Notes: generated by a model not told the origin, from the sequence alone. 64,000 bases of DNA from Agrocybe praecox (GCA_964017145.1 OZ024847.1:1116001-1180000), one strand, 5' to 3'. Counted from the stretch's first letter, positions 22,124-35,313 are shown. Numbers and translations: made by a program.

Positions 22124-23925
22124 TCATTGTTGCCACTCAACCGGCTCCCATACTTCCGGGAAGGGATACCACGACAAAGGCCTCTCATGGAACGTAATCA
22201 TCCCATCCGCATTGCGTTCGATATCAAAATCAAGCCAGTGGTCCTCATAGTGAGTTTGGCCGCTCGCGCGCGAGCGATACTCGAACCCAATCCGAGTGAG
22301 AGTAGGCACCCGCGCGGCGATGTAGATCCCACAGTCGCGTCGGTCGGCGCGTAGGAATTCGGCGGGGTCAGGTTCGTGCTCATCGCATGGCTCGAATGGA
22401 ATGCCGATACGCAGCTGACGGAGGTGTTTATAGTTCTCGAAGGCATCACCATAGTCTGTCTGTATGTATTCGCGGGCATCAGAGATGTAGTAGATGGTTT
22501 TCTAGGGATTGGAAATATCCAGACTCACCCATTCAAAGCCCACATCCCCCTCACGGTACCCGCATCGCTCTACTTCGAGAACCTCCAACGAAGGACACGC
22601 TTCGTGCAGTTCTTCAAATAGCGAAACTTCCAAGGGGTCCTCCATCATCAACCTGAGCACCTTCAAGCTACGCCCACTGCCATTTGCTTTCATGTTATCG
22701 AACATGTCGCGGATGCGCCATATCGAGAGCGCGACGGGAAGTCTAGGATGGTTGATTATAGCCAGACAGGCCAACTTTTCCAAGGACAACACGCAATCAA
22801 AGGTCCTGTCGATATTGCACATGGTCGACACAGCCAGATGCTTAATTTGTCCAAGAATAAGATCGGGCGAAGGTTTGAGTGGGTCAGGAGTTTTATAGCC
22901 CCAGGGTGCAAGGTGAAACGAAGGTGCGTTGGTGATTACCGACCCTGCGTTCTCGGAGAACAGCACGCGCAGGTCTAGCAGTTTAGGCATCTGGCGCACG
23001 ACGTCCGAAAAGAGAACAACTTCGTGCACGGCGGGCTCTGGGCCGGTCAAGACGAGCGTCTCAAGGTTCTCCCACCATAGGCTAGTGAAGTCGGACAGAG
23101 CGCAATATTTTCCTGATATTTGCATGTACTTTAGTGAATTCGTCCGCGTCAGGGAGAAGAGATGCCGTGCTGACCATCCTGGCAGTGATCGAGCGGAAAA
23201 CTCGCCGCGGCTGTCGTTCCAGTAGCGCTTTCTGTATTCGCGAGTATAGTAGCTAAGTTCGTGGTATTTCTTGTCGTGTGGACCTTCTCCGACCCGACTC
23301 GCTTCACCAACGGGCATAAACGTGAAGCGCTCGAGGTTGAAGTCGGGAGGGAGTGTGTTCGGTAGGAGGCCTTGATTGAAGGGGGTATCTGTGATCCTCA
23401 GGTCTTTTATGTTCGAACAACCCACGAGCGCCCGAAGAAGTGTGGTCGGTGGATAGAATGGACATGTTATCTGGAATGTCTGTATATTAGACATTTTGGC
23501 CAGTGCCACTTCAAGTTTATCCAAGTGCAATGGGGTATATATTCCTGAGTGTAGTGTTCCTGTGTGCAAGGTTCCCCATAGTGGAGGTGAGCAATCTGGC
23601 CAGTGATCGGGCCAATCGAGATGGAAATACCTGAGCAGCAGGACGAGATTTGTAATCCACATTTTTGAAAGCAAACGATGCATCTTGGTACTCACTTGAA
23701 GTATCTCAATAATTCATCGGGGAAGAAATGAAGCCCAGATTTCTCATCGTGCTTGTCTGGATGAGGCCATCGGACACTAGCAAATAAAGCTGGCTTGGTG
23801 CCTTCGTAGATTCCACGGCTGACGAGAGATAGACTGCGAAGGGTGGCCTGACGCTCCTTGTCGCTGTAGGTATATTTTATTTCGTCAATAATTTGATACA
23901 GGACGTCAAGGTTGAGGAATTGCAT
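22124..23925 (-). CDS. F-box-like protein, function unknown
   Basis: Exon 1 is 23925-23696 and the remainder starts at 23630 after a 65-nt GTGAGT..CTCAG intron. The N-terminus (MQFLNLDVLYQIIDEIKYTY, then LRSLSLVSRG.YEGTKPALFASVRW) has the pattern of agaric F-box domains: Leu-x-x-x-Ile, then CSLVSR-like helix, then LF..V. The rest (about 500 aa) has leucine-rich stretches without a strict repeat, typical of fungal F-box proteins that select ubiquitylation targets. An in-frame TAG at 22504-22502 interrupts the frame, which then continues open to 22124 with coding character (AREYIQTDYGDAFENYKHLR). A 27-nt GTGAGT..CCCTAG segment (22528-22502) would remove it in frame. It is either an ultra-short intron or a nonsense allele; in the latter case the protein ends after 439 aa. 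Confidence 0.7.
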
Positions 23926-24823
23926 ATGAGTGTCTGATTCCAGATGGCTGTTTGGGGTCAAGACCTGCTATTTCCTCATTCAACAGGCTTCACCTTCCCG
24001 GCCCGACATATTCTCAGACACACTCGGTCACAGTCGAGCCATGCAATTTCGAGGTTGAGAAATGGTGCTGTTACTTACTGGATAATTTCAAGCCGAGGAA
24101 TACTAACTCTTCCCGGTTAGAGAGAATGCGATAACCTCATCAACTGCTTGTATGGACGCCCCAAGTGAAATGATAAGCCGCCCTAACTGAACTATATGAA
24201 ACCCGCCGAAGATTTGCCTATGCGTTGGAAAACAAGACCCCCAAATGCAAGCCGAATGGTGGTGTCTGGAGTACTGTGGATTCTCATTAGAAGATCGCGT
24301 AAAAGTAAACGAAAGACCAGGAGGAATCCGGGGATTCAGCCACAGAAATACGACATGCCACATTGGGCGTTCCCATCGGCAGACTTGCATAGATAAACAA
24401 GTAACCCCTCTTTTCCGTCGTCGTCGAGGCGTCGTTAATTGAACGAAATAAATCCAAGACATTTTTTAACAATGAAAAGACATTGTCGTCATGGATGAAG
24501 AAAAAAACGGGTAACACGGCATCAAAACAGCATCGCCTGTACATCATACCGGTGCCTCTCCTTTCCCACGTTGTATTTGTCTGAAAATGCGCAATTATTC
24601 AAAACCCCTCTCCTTTCTTATTGCGCCCTAGATACACTCAGGGCCTATCGTTGCCAGCCCAGAATTTAGGAGAAGGAAAAAGAGGACAAAGGGACAAAAA
24701 AAGTAAAACGTTGGGTGCCCGAACCCGAAATAACCAGATCAACGGTCTCATTTGTCACGGGCAGCATCTTTGAGCAGGCAGCTCACAGACAGCACCACAT
24801 TTCTCTTCTCCACACTCACTAGA
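23926..24823. other. Divergent intergenic region upstream of the RING gene
   Basis: Roughly 900 bp between divergent genes. Overlapping open frames on both strands (24103-24547) have poor start codons and no spliced extension, so none is called. Probably the promoter region of the F-box-like and RING genes. Confidence 0.4.
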
Positions 24824-27800
24824 ATGGCTTCAAATTGTCCTCCTCAGCTCCAGCTTTCTTTACAGCCCAATACAACAAACTTCAAAAGATCCTTTGAGCA
24901 ATTCGGCGTTGATGTTGAGAGTCCTGTTGGTCCAGCAGACGCCGGGGGAAGTGGGAGCAATGGGAACGATCGAAACAAACGAGCTCGAAGTTCTAGCAGC
25001 TTCTCAGAAGGCAGCGAGTCTACAGGATCATCTACGATGGCCTCAGGATCTGGTTCAAGTACGAGTTCGCTGAGTTTTTCAAGAGAGGAAACCGGGATTT
25101 CGAGTGGGCATCCTATCGTTGTTCTCGACACCACAAGGCCACTTGCTCCACCAAGGCTGCCTACACCTCTGATTGAAGATATTGACATGGCAGACTATGT
25201 GGAAGAGTCACAAAGGAATATGCCTTCTATGAATACAGCTGAAGAACAACGACTTCAGCAGACTTCAGATAACTACCGCTTATCATTGGAGAGGTTCAAC
25301 GCCTTTGAATCTGAAATGTCTTTACTGCGTCAATCACCGCCTCCCATGATACCTCCAGTACGACCACCTACCCCTCCACCAACTTTACCTCCGATTAGTA
25401 TCTCAACTAGTCCGCCGACCCACACTGCCATTCCTGTTTTCCAGAGGCAAGCTGTGCCTTTTGCGGACAATATTTTTGCCCGTCTTGATAGCGCAAATAC
25501 ACATGTACTTGCCTCGGTCGACGATGTCGATAACAATAGACGCGAAGAACAAAGCACAGAAGAAGCGCCTGTCATCGGCTTCCCAAATGGCAAGCGTTAT
25601 TCTTTCATAGAATCAATGCAGCTCTGATTTTTAAAACAGCTCTCTATCGATTACAACATCGTGTCCCACATCAGGATCTTCACTACGGGACTGTTAACCT
25701 TGAACAGGTCAGAGGATATGAGATGGAAAATGGATTCCGAGATCATCTCAATTCCGCCCTTGAGCGCTTACGATCCGCATCACCACTCGCGCTATCAATG
25801 GGTGTTACAGAGTCATCCATGGAATCAGAGGATGAAGATGATGAGGAAGAAGCCGAAATCCCCAACCAAAGTCTAGACGCGCAGCCTCCTACGCTACCCC
25901 CGATTCCTTCAGTCGTTGCCGACACCGAGGATGACGATTGGAACGTCCGGGTGGCGTTTCTCGGCAACAGTGACATGGAATCACCAGCTGCCACTTCGGA
26001 TTCTGCTAGTCCTTCCACAACCACACCTTTGTGGTTAGGACAATGGCGACGACCTATGCACTCTCTTAACACAAGGTTGCCATCTCCAACGAACCCTACC
26101 TTAAGAGATCATCCACTTCCTTCCCCGGTGCTTAGAGACTTGCACGGTTGGATGGATGAACGCGAACATACTGGCACTGCATTTTCCTTGTGGATGTCCT
26201 CGACAGATGGGGCGATGGGCAGTCGTGGGGAGCCCGAACAATCGGATACTAGGAATAACTCACAAGATGCTATTCCCAGTTCTTATGTTGGTTTGTTGAA
26301 TCCAGGTGGAGGGGAATGGGATCCTCTCAATTTCTTTCAAGCCGAACAGGCCACTGCGCCCGTGTCCTCATCCTCAACTACAATAAGACCACCAGAACAA
26401 CATATTGATGAAGTCACTCATAGAACCTCCTCTCAAAGCACCAACACAACCTCATCAGCCTCTTCGGCATCCTCGTCATCACATCTATTCGCCACCCCAA
26501 TATCACTACCCTATTCCCGGAACCTTGCGGACCATGCAGCTTTGAGGAACTTGGATCATGGGATTGGCACGGGGTTAGGGTTTAGTAACAGACATGAATC
26601 TCCTTCCAGAGTCTCCAATCTTAGGCCACTACAACTTGTTAACGAAAGAATAGCCAGGCACCCTACTGTCGTCACGCGTGATCTTCCACAATCAACAACT
26701 GTAGCTCGCAGTGAAGGGAATCCCAATGCAAGTGCGACGCCATTTGAAAACAATTCTAATGGGGACAATATCCGTTCATCAAGGCGGTAAGCTACTTTCA
26801 TTTTTCCTCATTGGCATGTTTCCACGTTATCAAACTTTTCAATGATGCATGCTCACACTATTTAGACCATCTTTACCAAGGTTCCCATCGCAGCAGGATC
26901 TAAGTCGTCCATTCTGGTCTCATGTGGATACAATGTTTGGTGAAAGTGGGAATTCGGCTCATCAACATGGTGAAAGCTCGCCGACGACAACGTCTCCTCT
27001 AAGCACGAATCAGGGAGATGGCGAGCCTTCTTTGTTTCATGATTATATGCGCCAATGGCTTCCTTCGCCGGCACTGGACGCAGATTTGCATGGGTTTCGC
27101 CAACGTTATCCGTGGACAGACCGCGAACCCAGAACTCCAGACGCACCGTCTTCTTTATCACAACACGCTGCTCTTCCTCTAAGAGTACGTCATTTCCAGT
27201 CTCGTCCTGGGACTTCCACCTCGTTGGTAGCGGAAAATGCCGCAGAATCGAGGAGGCAGGCGGACTTTGTAGATATCCAACGCGGAAGACATCTTGCACA
27301 TGGTGCAAGTCCACGTAATTTTGGAGGGTTTGAAGCGTATCGAAGGCGGTCCCAAGCTCTGGAGGACTTGTTGGAGCGAGGAGTAGACGACTCTTTACTA
27401 ACGCCCAGCGGAAGACTTCCGAACAGATATTCTTTTGACAGGAGCTCACATATTCACTCTTTCCAAGGACCTCGTCCTAACAACGAAACGATGACTTCTG
27501 CTGCATCGTCTTCAGTCGATTCTTCGACATTCAACTCTGGCGGCGCTTTTACAAGGAGGCCTATGCATAGGGCGCACAATGAGGGCCTATCGCCACTTGA
27601 CCTGCGGAACATAATTAATGATAGGACTGAACTAAACAGCCCGACTGGCGATGAAATGTTCAGCTTCCCAGCCGAACGTGCAACCAACAGATTTCATAGG
27701 CGTGATGCACCGGATTCCAGCACTGCAAATAATTCCACGAATTTCACTAGACATTCTTGGAATAGTATACCTCTTAGATCTCAAGAGGCTTCAAGGGAGG

Positions 27801-29980
27801 AATCAGGCTTTAGATATATCTTGAACAGAATATCCAGGCCAAGTAACCCAATGGATATGGAAGGCATCATCAACACTTCGCCTGCTGAATCAAGGCGACA
27901 CACTCTTAGTTCCTCCCACCTTGGAAGGGGTTTAATCAATGAACCGATTAGATCCCTTGATGGAAATCCTGAAAATATGCCGGTGTCTCCTAGCGACGCA
28001 CCATCTCTTCCTTCTCCTGACCTTGGTGGGTCTTTTGACGCTGAGCGTCAAGCGCAAGTTATTGCGTCTGCTGCGCAGGCGCGACTTAACTATCTTCAAA
28101 ATTTTCACTTCAATGTGTCACAAGTAAACACAGAAGCCAGTGATTCGACACACGGCGTAGATGCACCCCCAATTCCTACCGGTACTGCCGCCCAATACCA
28201 ACAGGAACAATCTCGTCGCAACTGGGATCCTTCAGAAGCCCAACGTCGTATGTATCGCGACATGATTTCACGTATTGAAGGGGAAAGGAATGAAAGGGAA
28301 AGGAACGAAGAATCCAGGAACCCGCGAAATAATGCACCGGCGAACCCAGACGATATGAGTTCTGGCGTGGCATTCGAATCTACCCCGTTGTCTGCATCCA
28401 ACTTGCACGCTCAACAACGCCTTTTATCAGCTCAAGCATTGCTAAATCGTGAACAAATGAATTATGAGCAGCATCTAGCTCGAATGGGCAATAATGCGCG
28501 ACAAAGTCGTGCAGGTAACGGTGGTCCTGTTGTGATTAACGTAGAAGCATTCAGGCCGGGTCCTTTCAGGAACACTGTGCAACACTTGAATGAACGCACC
28601 CGCCAACAAAACCAACCCATGTCTTCGAATCGCCAGGAGCTTTCGAATCCTCCCACAATACCACCTCTTTCGTTCGAGAGTGACGTGCCTGTTGAGTCTA
28701 GGTCGGCGACCCCACCTCAGGTCCCTCCCCGCACACCGGAAGAGTATGTACTTGAAGCTTTGACAAGGCAATCCATGGGAGAAATGCTGTCACAAAGCCA
28801 GGCAAGTCGCGCGAATTCATCTTTTGCGTCTGCTAGAGCTGCCACAATGCACGAGAGCATGCGTCGGCGCAACCATGAGGAAACATCAACATCTTATATG
28901 GCCCGCCGCAATACTGCTAGGATGATGCCCCTTTCGTCAAGATTTGCAATTGCAGAGCTCCAAGCCCTTCAAACAGGAATGGTTAATGACATACGGAACC
29001 ATACTGAACCACATCCCGATGCCGCCGACTTCGCACGTCAACGCTTCGAGATGATGCAACAGTCACGGCAGGCGCCAGGCCACGGACCCCCACAAAATTC
29101 TATTCCAGCTCGTAGGTTAGGTACCTTTGGGACATGGGAAGAACTCCATGAACCTCTGCGCGGTAATGATGATTCCCCCCGCGACACCACGGCGCAAAAT
29201 TCTGCAAGGTTTCGTCCACGACGGTTCCCTCGTATCACACCCGAAGCCTTTTCTTTGAGAGGAAATAGAGGACCGAGAGCGATGGGAGACTTTATCGTAC
29301 GTTCTTCTCTTTCTGCCCTTTTCGAACAACACTAACCTTTATTCAACTTTCAGCGAGACGAAGACTTTGACGGATCATATGAGGGCTTGGTGTCTCTTAC
29401 ACAATTCATCGGAGATGCGAAACCGAAATCTACTCCCGCCGAAATTCTTGAGAAGATGGAAAAGGCCCAGTACAAGGATTGGGCTACTGCGGAGAGTGAC
29501 AAGAGGTGTCCTATCTGTCTTGACGATGTGCGTCTTTTACAACGCTATTTTCTTCCTCTCGGTTTAACTCTTTTTTTGCAGTACGGACCAACAGACACCG
29601 TCCTCAAGCTCAGCAATTGTTCCCACTGGTTGCATCAAGATTGTTTGCATGTAAGAAGATCATGACTGTTTTGATGTTTCTCAAATGGTTCTGACTTTTT
29701 TTAACCCTTCTAGCAATGGCTACAAACGGCGAACACATGTCCTGTATGTCGTAAATCTGTGGTATCTTCCCCTGCCACTACCCGCGGCCTCTACAATCGT
29801 TACCACCACATGCAATTCAGGAGGTCCCCTCAAAATGCTAGACGCGGCCCTCCTGGGGCTCCTGGGGCTCCTCCTGGACCCGGTTCTGGTTCTACTCCGG
29901 ATTCCAATGCAAATAACACCCAACCTCCTGACGACCAAGATAACAACTCTCCTGGTGCGCCTTGGAGGCGTCCGAGTTAA
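24824..29980 (+). CDS. Very large RING-H2 finger protein (putative E3 ubiquitin ligase)
   Basis: Six exons: 24824-25595, 25640-26786, 26866-29296, 29354-29527, 29582-29650 and 29714-29980, giving 1619 aa with all phases consistent. Almost everything before residue 1480 is disordered: Ser, Pro, Arg, Asn and Gln rich, with a Pro run (PPPMIPPVRPPTPPPTLPP) and an acidic run (EDEDDEEEAE). The C-terminus carries a RING-H2 domain spread over exons 4-6: CPICLDD, then LSNCSHWLHQDCLHQWL, then NTCPVCRK, with all eight ligands in C3H2C3 order. The tail is Pro/Gly rich. RING-H2 domains recruit E2 enzymes; an N-terminal disordered arm probably binds partners. Frame stays open upstream of 24824 but has no ATG. 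No transmembrane segment was seen. Confidence 0.85.
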
Positions 29981-30630
29981 TTCGTTCAAATCATCAAATC
30001 ATCCATGAACTCATCGCTATCTTCATCTCAGTATATGTACCAACCTTATCACACACATACTATCATTTTCCAATCTCGTTTTTATCCCGCATGGCAATGT
30101 CTGCTTTCTGTATCCCTTGTACATTTTTCTTCACTTTTTCATCATTGTTCCATCATTGTATCACATGTCGCTCATTATATTCTCGTCCCCTCTTTTTCTC
30201 CCGCATACATATATCTCTATCCTAACTTTCTCTCATTTCTTGCTCACTGTCCATATTGCATACCTCTTCCCCATTCAATAGTCTGTCTACACACTTATTC
30301 ATCTGTTGGAGTTGTTCTTGTCTTGTTCCCCGATATCTAGACTTTTTCTTGAAAGTTAAAATCTTATCCGCACGTCGATTTACGTTGTATCTCGTCGACA
30401 ATTGCAATAAAAATAATTATTTTACGAAATTCAGTAAGGCGGTGGTACAAGGTTATTACGGGCTTGGATTAAGAGTGCACTGTACATTTAAATTTCTGCA
30501 GCCTGTTATAAATTGGCTTTATGATAATGAGTAATAATAGGGAAGATGACGATGGCAAGAGAGGTATAGTGTCCCAAGAAGATCCCTAAAAAAGTGCACA
30601 GAGCCCTTGAAGCATGACTATCATTCCGAA
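29981..30630. other. Convergent 3' intergenic stretch
   Basis: T-rich 3' flank of the RING gene up to about 30410, then the 3' flank of the minus-strand gene. Open frames here are low-complexity T-rich artefacts. Confidence 0.45.
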
Positions 30631-32658
30631 TTAGTCGTACAATTTCATAGTCTCCTCCAGTGCATCCATATCGAATGAAAGGTCGCCAAACGATGAATCA
30701 CCGTCACCGTCCAATGGTTCTGGAAGAGGCGGGGAGTCGGGTATGTTATTCACAGCTGGAGTTGTTGACGAGGCTGATTTAGAAGCCGATAAGCCTGTGC
30801 TTGAGGTGCAGGAAGTCAGTGATGACGAAAATGACGAATTGTTTGAGTGCGTCCGGCGTATGGGGTTGTTGGAGGACGTTGAACCATTGCTACTTCCATA
30901 ATGCAGTACTGGCTGCATGTCGCCCCCTTGGGGATGGGGTGTCTGATGGGTACTCAACAGCACAGGACCTCTAGTGGTTGGCGTTGCAGCGACTTTAGGT
31001 GCCGCAGCTATTACCTGGGGAACAGACTGTGACGCAGCTTGAGGTTGAGAAGCAGATATCAGTGGTGGTTTAAATCCTTTTTGCTTCGCAGGTAATGGCC
31101 CTGCTTTATTGAAAGATCCACCCAAACCGGAGGACGGGAGTGTATGCGCGCGTCGCATTCCTAAGGGAGGCGCTCTCGCAGCCTGACTGCTGCTCGGGAT
31201 CGAAGAAAGGGCGATTGGCTGTGGTTGATGAGCCTTGGCCTGGAAATTTGGTTTCGGTATGGGATAGGTAGGATTTAACTGCGGGGTAGTCATTGATGCC
31301 GCATTGGTTGGTGTTGAGCGCTTTTGTGAATTGGTGTAGTTCTTTAATTTATTCGCCAGTGATGCAGATGCGGGAGAACAAGGAACTTGAACAGGATGTG
31401 GCGTTTGGGGTGTAGATGTTTTTGTTTTTGTTTGAGATTGCTGTTGAAGCAACAGGGGGTGTAATCTGGGCATAGGCTCGGATTTGGGCAAAGGAACGTC
31501 TTTCTTAGCCCGAGCACCATTTTCAGGGAGATGCTCGTATGGGGAGGACCCAACCGGATGTCTAGGCCGTAGTGACTCTCCGTTTGATATGCTTGCACCA
31601 TAGGGTCTGGTTATCGGAACGGGTGGTGGTGGCATTTTGATCTGTGAAACGGTACGTTGAGGAGGACGTTTCCGAGTCGCTTCAAAGGTCGCCTTGGTAT
31701 TACTTATTTCTCCTACAGCCACATCCACTGGGCTTATATCCTCGTTAAGATTGGAGGAGCCCGCACGTTGTGATTCAACGCGTGAGGACATAGGTACGCC
31801 CGAGGCAGAGCGCCTAACGGATAAATTGAGTTCTGGGGTATCGCCAACCGTGACATTGTCTTCAGGTTGTTCTTTTCCTTTTCCTTTCCCATTATCCGCT
31901 GAAATTTTCGATTCCAGTTCTCCCTTGTCCACGCATTCTAATCGGCTCTTCTTCACCCTGGATGAAAGTGACTCCAACTCCGCACTGGTTCCTGCAGCAC
32001 TTGCAACCCGAGGCCTCTTCCTGGGTAGCTTGATAACTCTCCCAGGTACAATAGATCCTCCTCCCAAACTATGGCGCGGTCTAACACCAGCCTTTTGATC
32101 CAGGCGAGCCGATACACCCTTCAAAAGATCTATGAATTGAGATGGATTCGTTTTGTCAAAGAAAGGCAAGGAAAGAGGTGGTGGTTCTGGTCCGGGAGTA
32201 TCTGGTCCAGCTGATGTTGCTCGTAGTTTCGTATCAGAGTGTCGAGGACGATAAGACCGTGTTGACGAGGAAGGTTTATGGGACCCTGACGCTGGCTTCG
32301 TCGGCGAACTGTCGTTGTCTGCTGTTGCGAGTCGCGAAAAGCCCGGAATCTGTTCAAAAGAATCTTGCCGCTGCCATCCTGTAGAACGACACGACCTGCA
32401 ATTCAATAACGGGACACAGAGAATTTTGAAGCTAAGTTACGTGCCTTTGAATGACCCAGATGTATCTTTAGATATAGTAGGTCTGTCAGTGTTATTTGAC
32501 TTTAAGAGCTGGTTGAGTGCGTGGCACGTCGATTGCGAACTTTGCCAGCTGACAAAGTCGGATCCCGTGTTACTATCTTCGTCTGATAACAGTTTGTAAG
32601 GTCATAGAACCTCAACAGAAATGAGAAGTCCCGAACCTGAATCCATAACATAGTCCAT
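30631..32658 (-). CDS. Large disordered Ser/Pro-rich protein, function unknown
   Basis: Three exons, 32658-32637, 32582-32441 and 32395-30631, give 642 aa. The 22-nt first exon (MDYVMDS) and the second (DEDSNTGSDFVSWQSSQS...) join in frame. The bulk is low complexity: basic patches (KLPRKRPR near residue 175, RVKKSRLE), Pro runs (KMPPPPVPITRP), Gln/Thr stretches and an acidic end (LSFDMDALEETMKLYD). The basic patches could be nuclear localisation signals. The only conserved-looking block is PFFDKTNPSQFIDLLKGV near residue 135. It may be a nuclear regulator or checkpoint adaptor, but no family can be claimed. Confidence 0.7.
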
Positions 32659-33503
32659 GTATCTGTCTTCTATCCGAATGTCAAAGCAAGGTCAGTGGGG
32701 GTCGTGGTTTAACGCAAATTGCTCGGAACTTCTCGAGGAGGCGCTATTTATCTTTTCAATGGTATTCGGTTTGGCTGAAGAGCGGAATTGGATGATTCGT
32801 TTATAGCCACATAACAATGGCGGTGAAAGGGAAGTCAGTGACCTATAATTTCCAATTGAATTTGATAGCACGTGATGTAAAAAGACGCGTCGCGTCATGG
32901 TTCTTTGTGGGAGGTAAGTGCGCAAGGCTGTATGTAACAAGATTCGAAATAGCACGCGTGCAAGGAGTTCAAATCCTATGCACTAGCTCTTAACGCACAA
33001 AGATGTCTATAAAAAAACGATATACTCTGCACCGCTTTTTGGCAGAAAATCCCTCGATTTCAAATCCTATAGACCTCTTTCCGAAAATCAGGTGTAGAAG
33101 ATATCGGATCTTCTAAATCCCTTTGTGTCTCCACACCGACTGAATAACATTTGCACTCCTTTCATGGCAAGTATTCCATATTATATCCGATATTTACTAT
33201 CTAGAAAGTCACAAAGAGTGTGTTGTACACATTGGTGCCCATTTCTCGTCCAATTTTCTGAGGACAGAAAAATCCTATGTCTCTTGTGTGGGTAGTATTG
33301 TTATCATTCAAGCTTTATCAAAGAGCGCTCGCCGCTAAGGCTTGGCACGATGGTCTACTATTTTGTTTCCGTAGCACCTCATTTATCTTCATATAATCAA
33401 TCTCTCTTTACCATTATGTCCCCCGTGCATTCATTGTGATAGTTAAGTCGATTCAGACTTTTTTTCTTGAGTAATACATATTACATGGTCTAATACACAT
33501 CCT
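32659..33503. other. Intergenic stretch, no gene seen
   Basis: AT-rich sequence upstream of the Ser/Pro-rich gene. Only short frames; no repeat or RNA gene recognised. Confidence 0.35.
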
Positions 33504-34659
33504 CAGTCCTGAATGGAGTGATTGCTTTCTCCAACGTGCGAATCAGGCCTTTCGCCAGCAAACTTCAGCGGGCTGACAGGTCGCCTACTATGCATTGCAT
33601 TATGGCTGCGAGTGACCGTCTCAATTGATCTTCCTTGTGCAACACGGTACACAATAAGTAGTGGTGAAATGGCCTGTAAACTCTGTCAGATCAAATACCC
33701 ATCACATTCGATGTTCATGGGAAGGGAAGGGAACGCACACAAATATGTGGTAAAAGTAAATAAGGAAACGCGGACCAAAAGTATGCTTGAAAGGTCGTTA
33801 TTATCTCAGCTATCCCCACAACCACAATCAGTGCAGAGGACTCTATGCACATCGCTACAATTTTGGTATACGGTGACTCCGAGTCGCGTTGCATTTCTGG
33901 CCCGAAAAGTTTCGAAATCCGGATTTGTTGATATAATATGCGGGCGGAAAGCAAGCCCACAAGGATGATGTTGACTGCTGGAGTGAGGAAGGTGGGTACC
34001 AAGGTCATGACTACATTGTCGAAATGTTGCGCGAAGAAACAAGAGATACCAGCCACTACATAAATGATGGAATCGTGAGCCCACATCACACGTGTGTACC
34101 AGTCAGCACTCACCGAAAGAAGATAGAGTAAGAATGAAGAGGGTGCTTTTTAACGCCAGACTACCAATCCATGATATTCCTTGGTATAATATCAGGCAAC
34201 GCCACAACTAAGTCGAAGAAACGAACGATCATTTGGCATAGGAGTAAGCACATAAAGCACCAACTGAAATCATACCAGTAGTCCGTCTGCTCCCCAAATA
34301 ATAAATGGCGTAGTGGCAGGCATCAATTGGAAAATGGAAACTTGATATGTTCCTAATCCCACTACCTCTAAAAACACAAGATTTAAAATAATAATTTCCT
34401 GAATCATCGCACCCGTGCTTAACAGGAACATGATTGTAGTGTAAATAACAAAAAATGGCCGCATCCGCTTGGAATACAAGTGTTTAGATTGAAGTAGAAG
34501 CGAGATGCAACCGAAAGATAACATCGTTAGAAACCCGTACACGATGCCTGCGAGCACGGTTGCAATCATCATCATTTGAAAGTTGTAAGAAAGTGTGAGT
34601 TCTAGATCGGAGGTTATGGGTCCTACTGTCATCGAGGGCGAGGACGTTGATGAGGCCAT
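33504..34659 (-). pseudogene. Seven-TM fungal membrane protein, probably degenerate
   Basis: Paralogue of the gene at 59438-60597. Exon 1 (34659 to about 34277) codes for an N-terminal segment and three hydrophobic helices ending IIWGADGLL. Later pieces keep the family phrases: SARILYQQIRISKLFGP, SPYTKIVAMCIESSALIVVV and, in the last exon ending at 33504, AISPLLIVYRVAQGRS. The second exon (WCFMCLLLCQMIVRFFDLVV) cannot be joined to exon 1 in frame. Only 12-13 nt (GTATGATTTCAG) separate them where the intact paralogue has a 54-nt intron, and this exon then runs into TAG. No clean acceptor precedes the third exon. A decayed gene is the simplest reading, but an annotator may still have modelled it as coding. 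Confidence 0.5.
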
Positions 34660-34819
34660 GACTTGGATGGAAGGAAGGGAAGACGTTTGCTGGGTTGACG
34701 TTATTGCTTTCTGTATTTTGGATACCTCGGATTTTGAGGTAATACCGCCGCGATGCTTGCCGGAGTGTGATCACGAATAAATTGTAGCGGCGTGCAAGGC
34801 ACGCCAATCCCCGACTCTG

Positions 34820-35313
34820 GGAATTGTTCCGATTCGCTTTGCTCTCTATGAAACATAAAAACCTCACCACCACAAATGTCGTTACGACGCAGGCTGTGCC
34901 AACGATGACGATAAGTGCCGATGATTCAATGCGCATCGTCAAGGTCCTCGTGCAGAGTGACCTTCGGTTCGCGTCGGGGCGCGTCGGGGCCAAGAAGATT
35001 TGCAAGGCGTGTTTGCTGGTATAAATACGAGCGGAAAGTATAGTGACCAGGGTGATGTTGACTAAAGGTGTCGAGAAGGTGAAAAACAGGGCTATAATAG
35101 GATCTTGAAAGTCTCGGGCAGGAAAATATAAGATGCCGACCGCTGTGTATCAATTATTCTTTGATGGGAACGTTTTCCCCCCCATCGCCGATCAAAAAAA
35201 ATAAAAATGATGCATGGCATTGTCAATGCGGATGCTTGGATTCCGGCAGTGGGCACGTACTCTAAGCCACTTAGCGCCGCGTACGTATGGATATTTATAT
35301 CTTTTGATGACAT
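34820..35313 (-). pseudogene. Truncated tandem copy of the seven-TM gene
   Basis: Contains the C-terminal half of the same family: LFFTFSTPLVNITLVTILSA, LQIFLAPTRPDANRRS and MRIESSALIVIVGTACVVTT, read on the minus strand. An upstream ATG piece at 35313 (MSSKDINIHTYAALSGLEYV) has no clear place in the family. N-terminal helices and the last exon are missing, and frames change between pieces. Confidence 0.5.

Noticed and set aside
20772..29980. UBC13, F-box-like and RING genes as a functional ubiquitin cluster
   Set aside because: They are on different strands, not co-regulated by any visible element, and fungal housekeeping genes of this kind often neighbour each other by chance.
30005..30340. 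111-codon frame after the RING gene
   Set aside because: T-rich low-complexity 3' flank; composition typical of untranslated sequence.
32950..32990. GGAGTTCAAATCC, similar to a tRNA T-loop
   Set aside because: No matching acceptor stem, D-arm or anticodon arm could be built around it.
33522..33968. 148-codon plus-strand frame
   Set aside because: Antisense to the last exons of the degenerate 7-TM gene.
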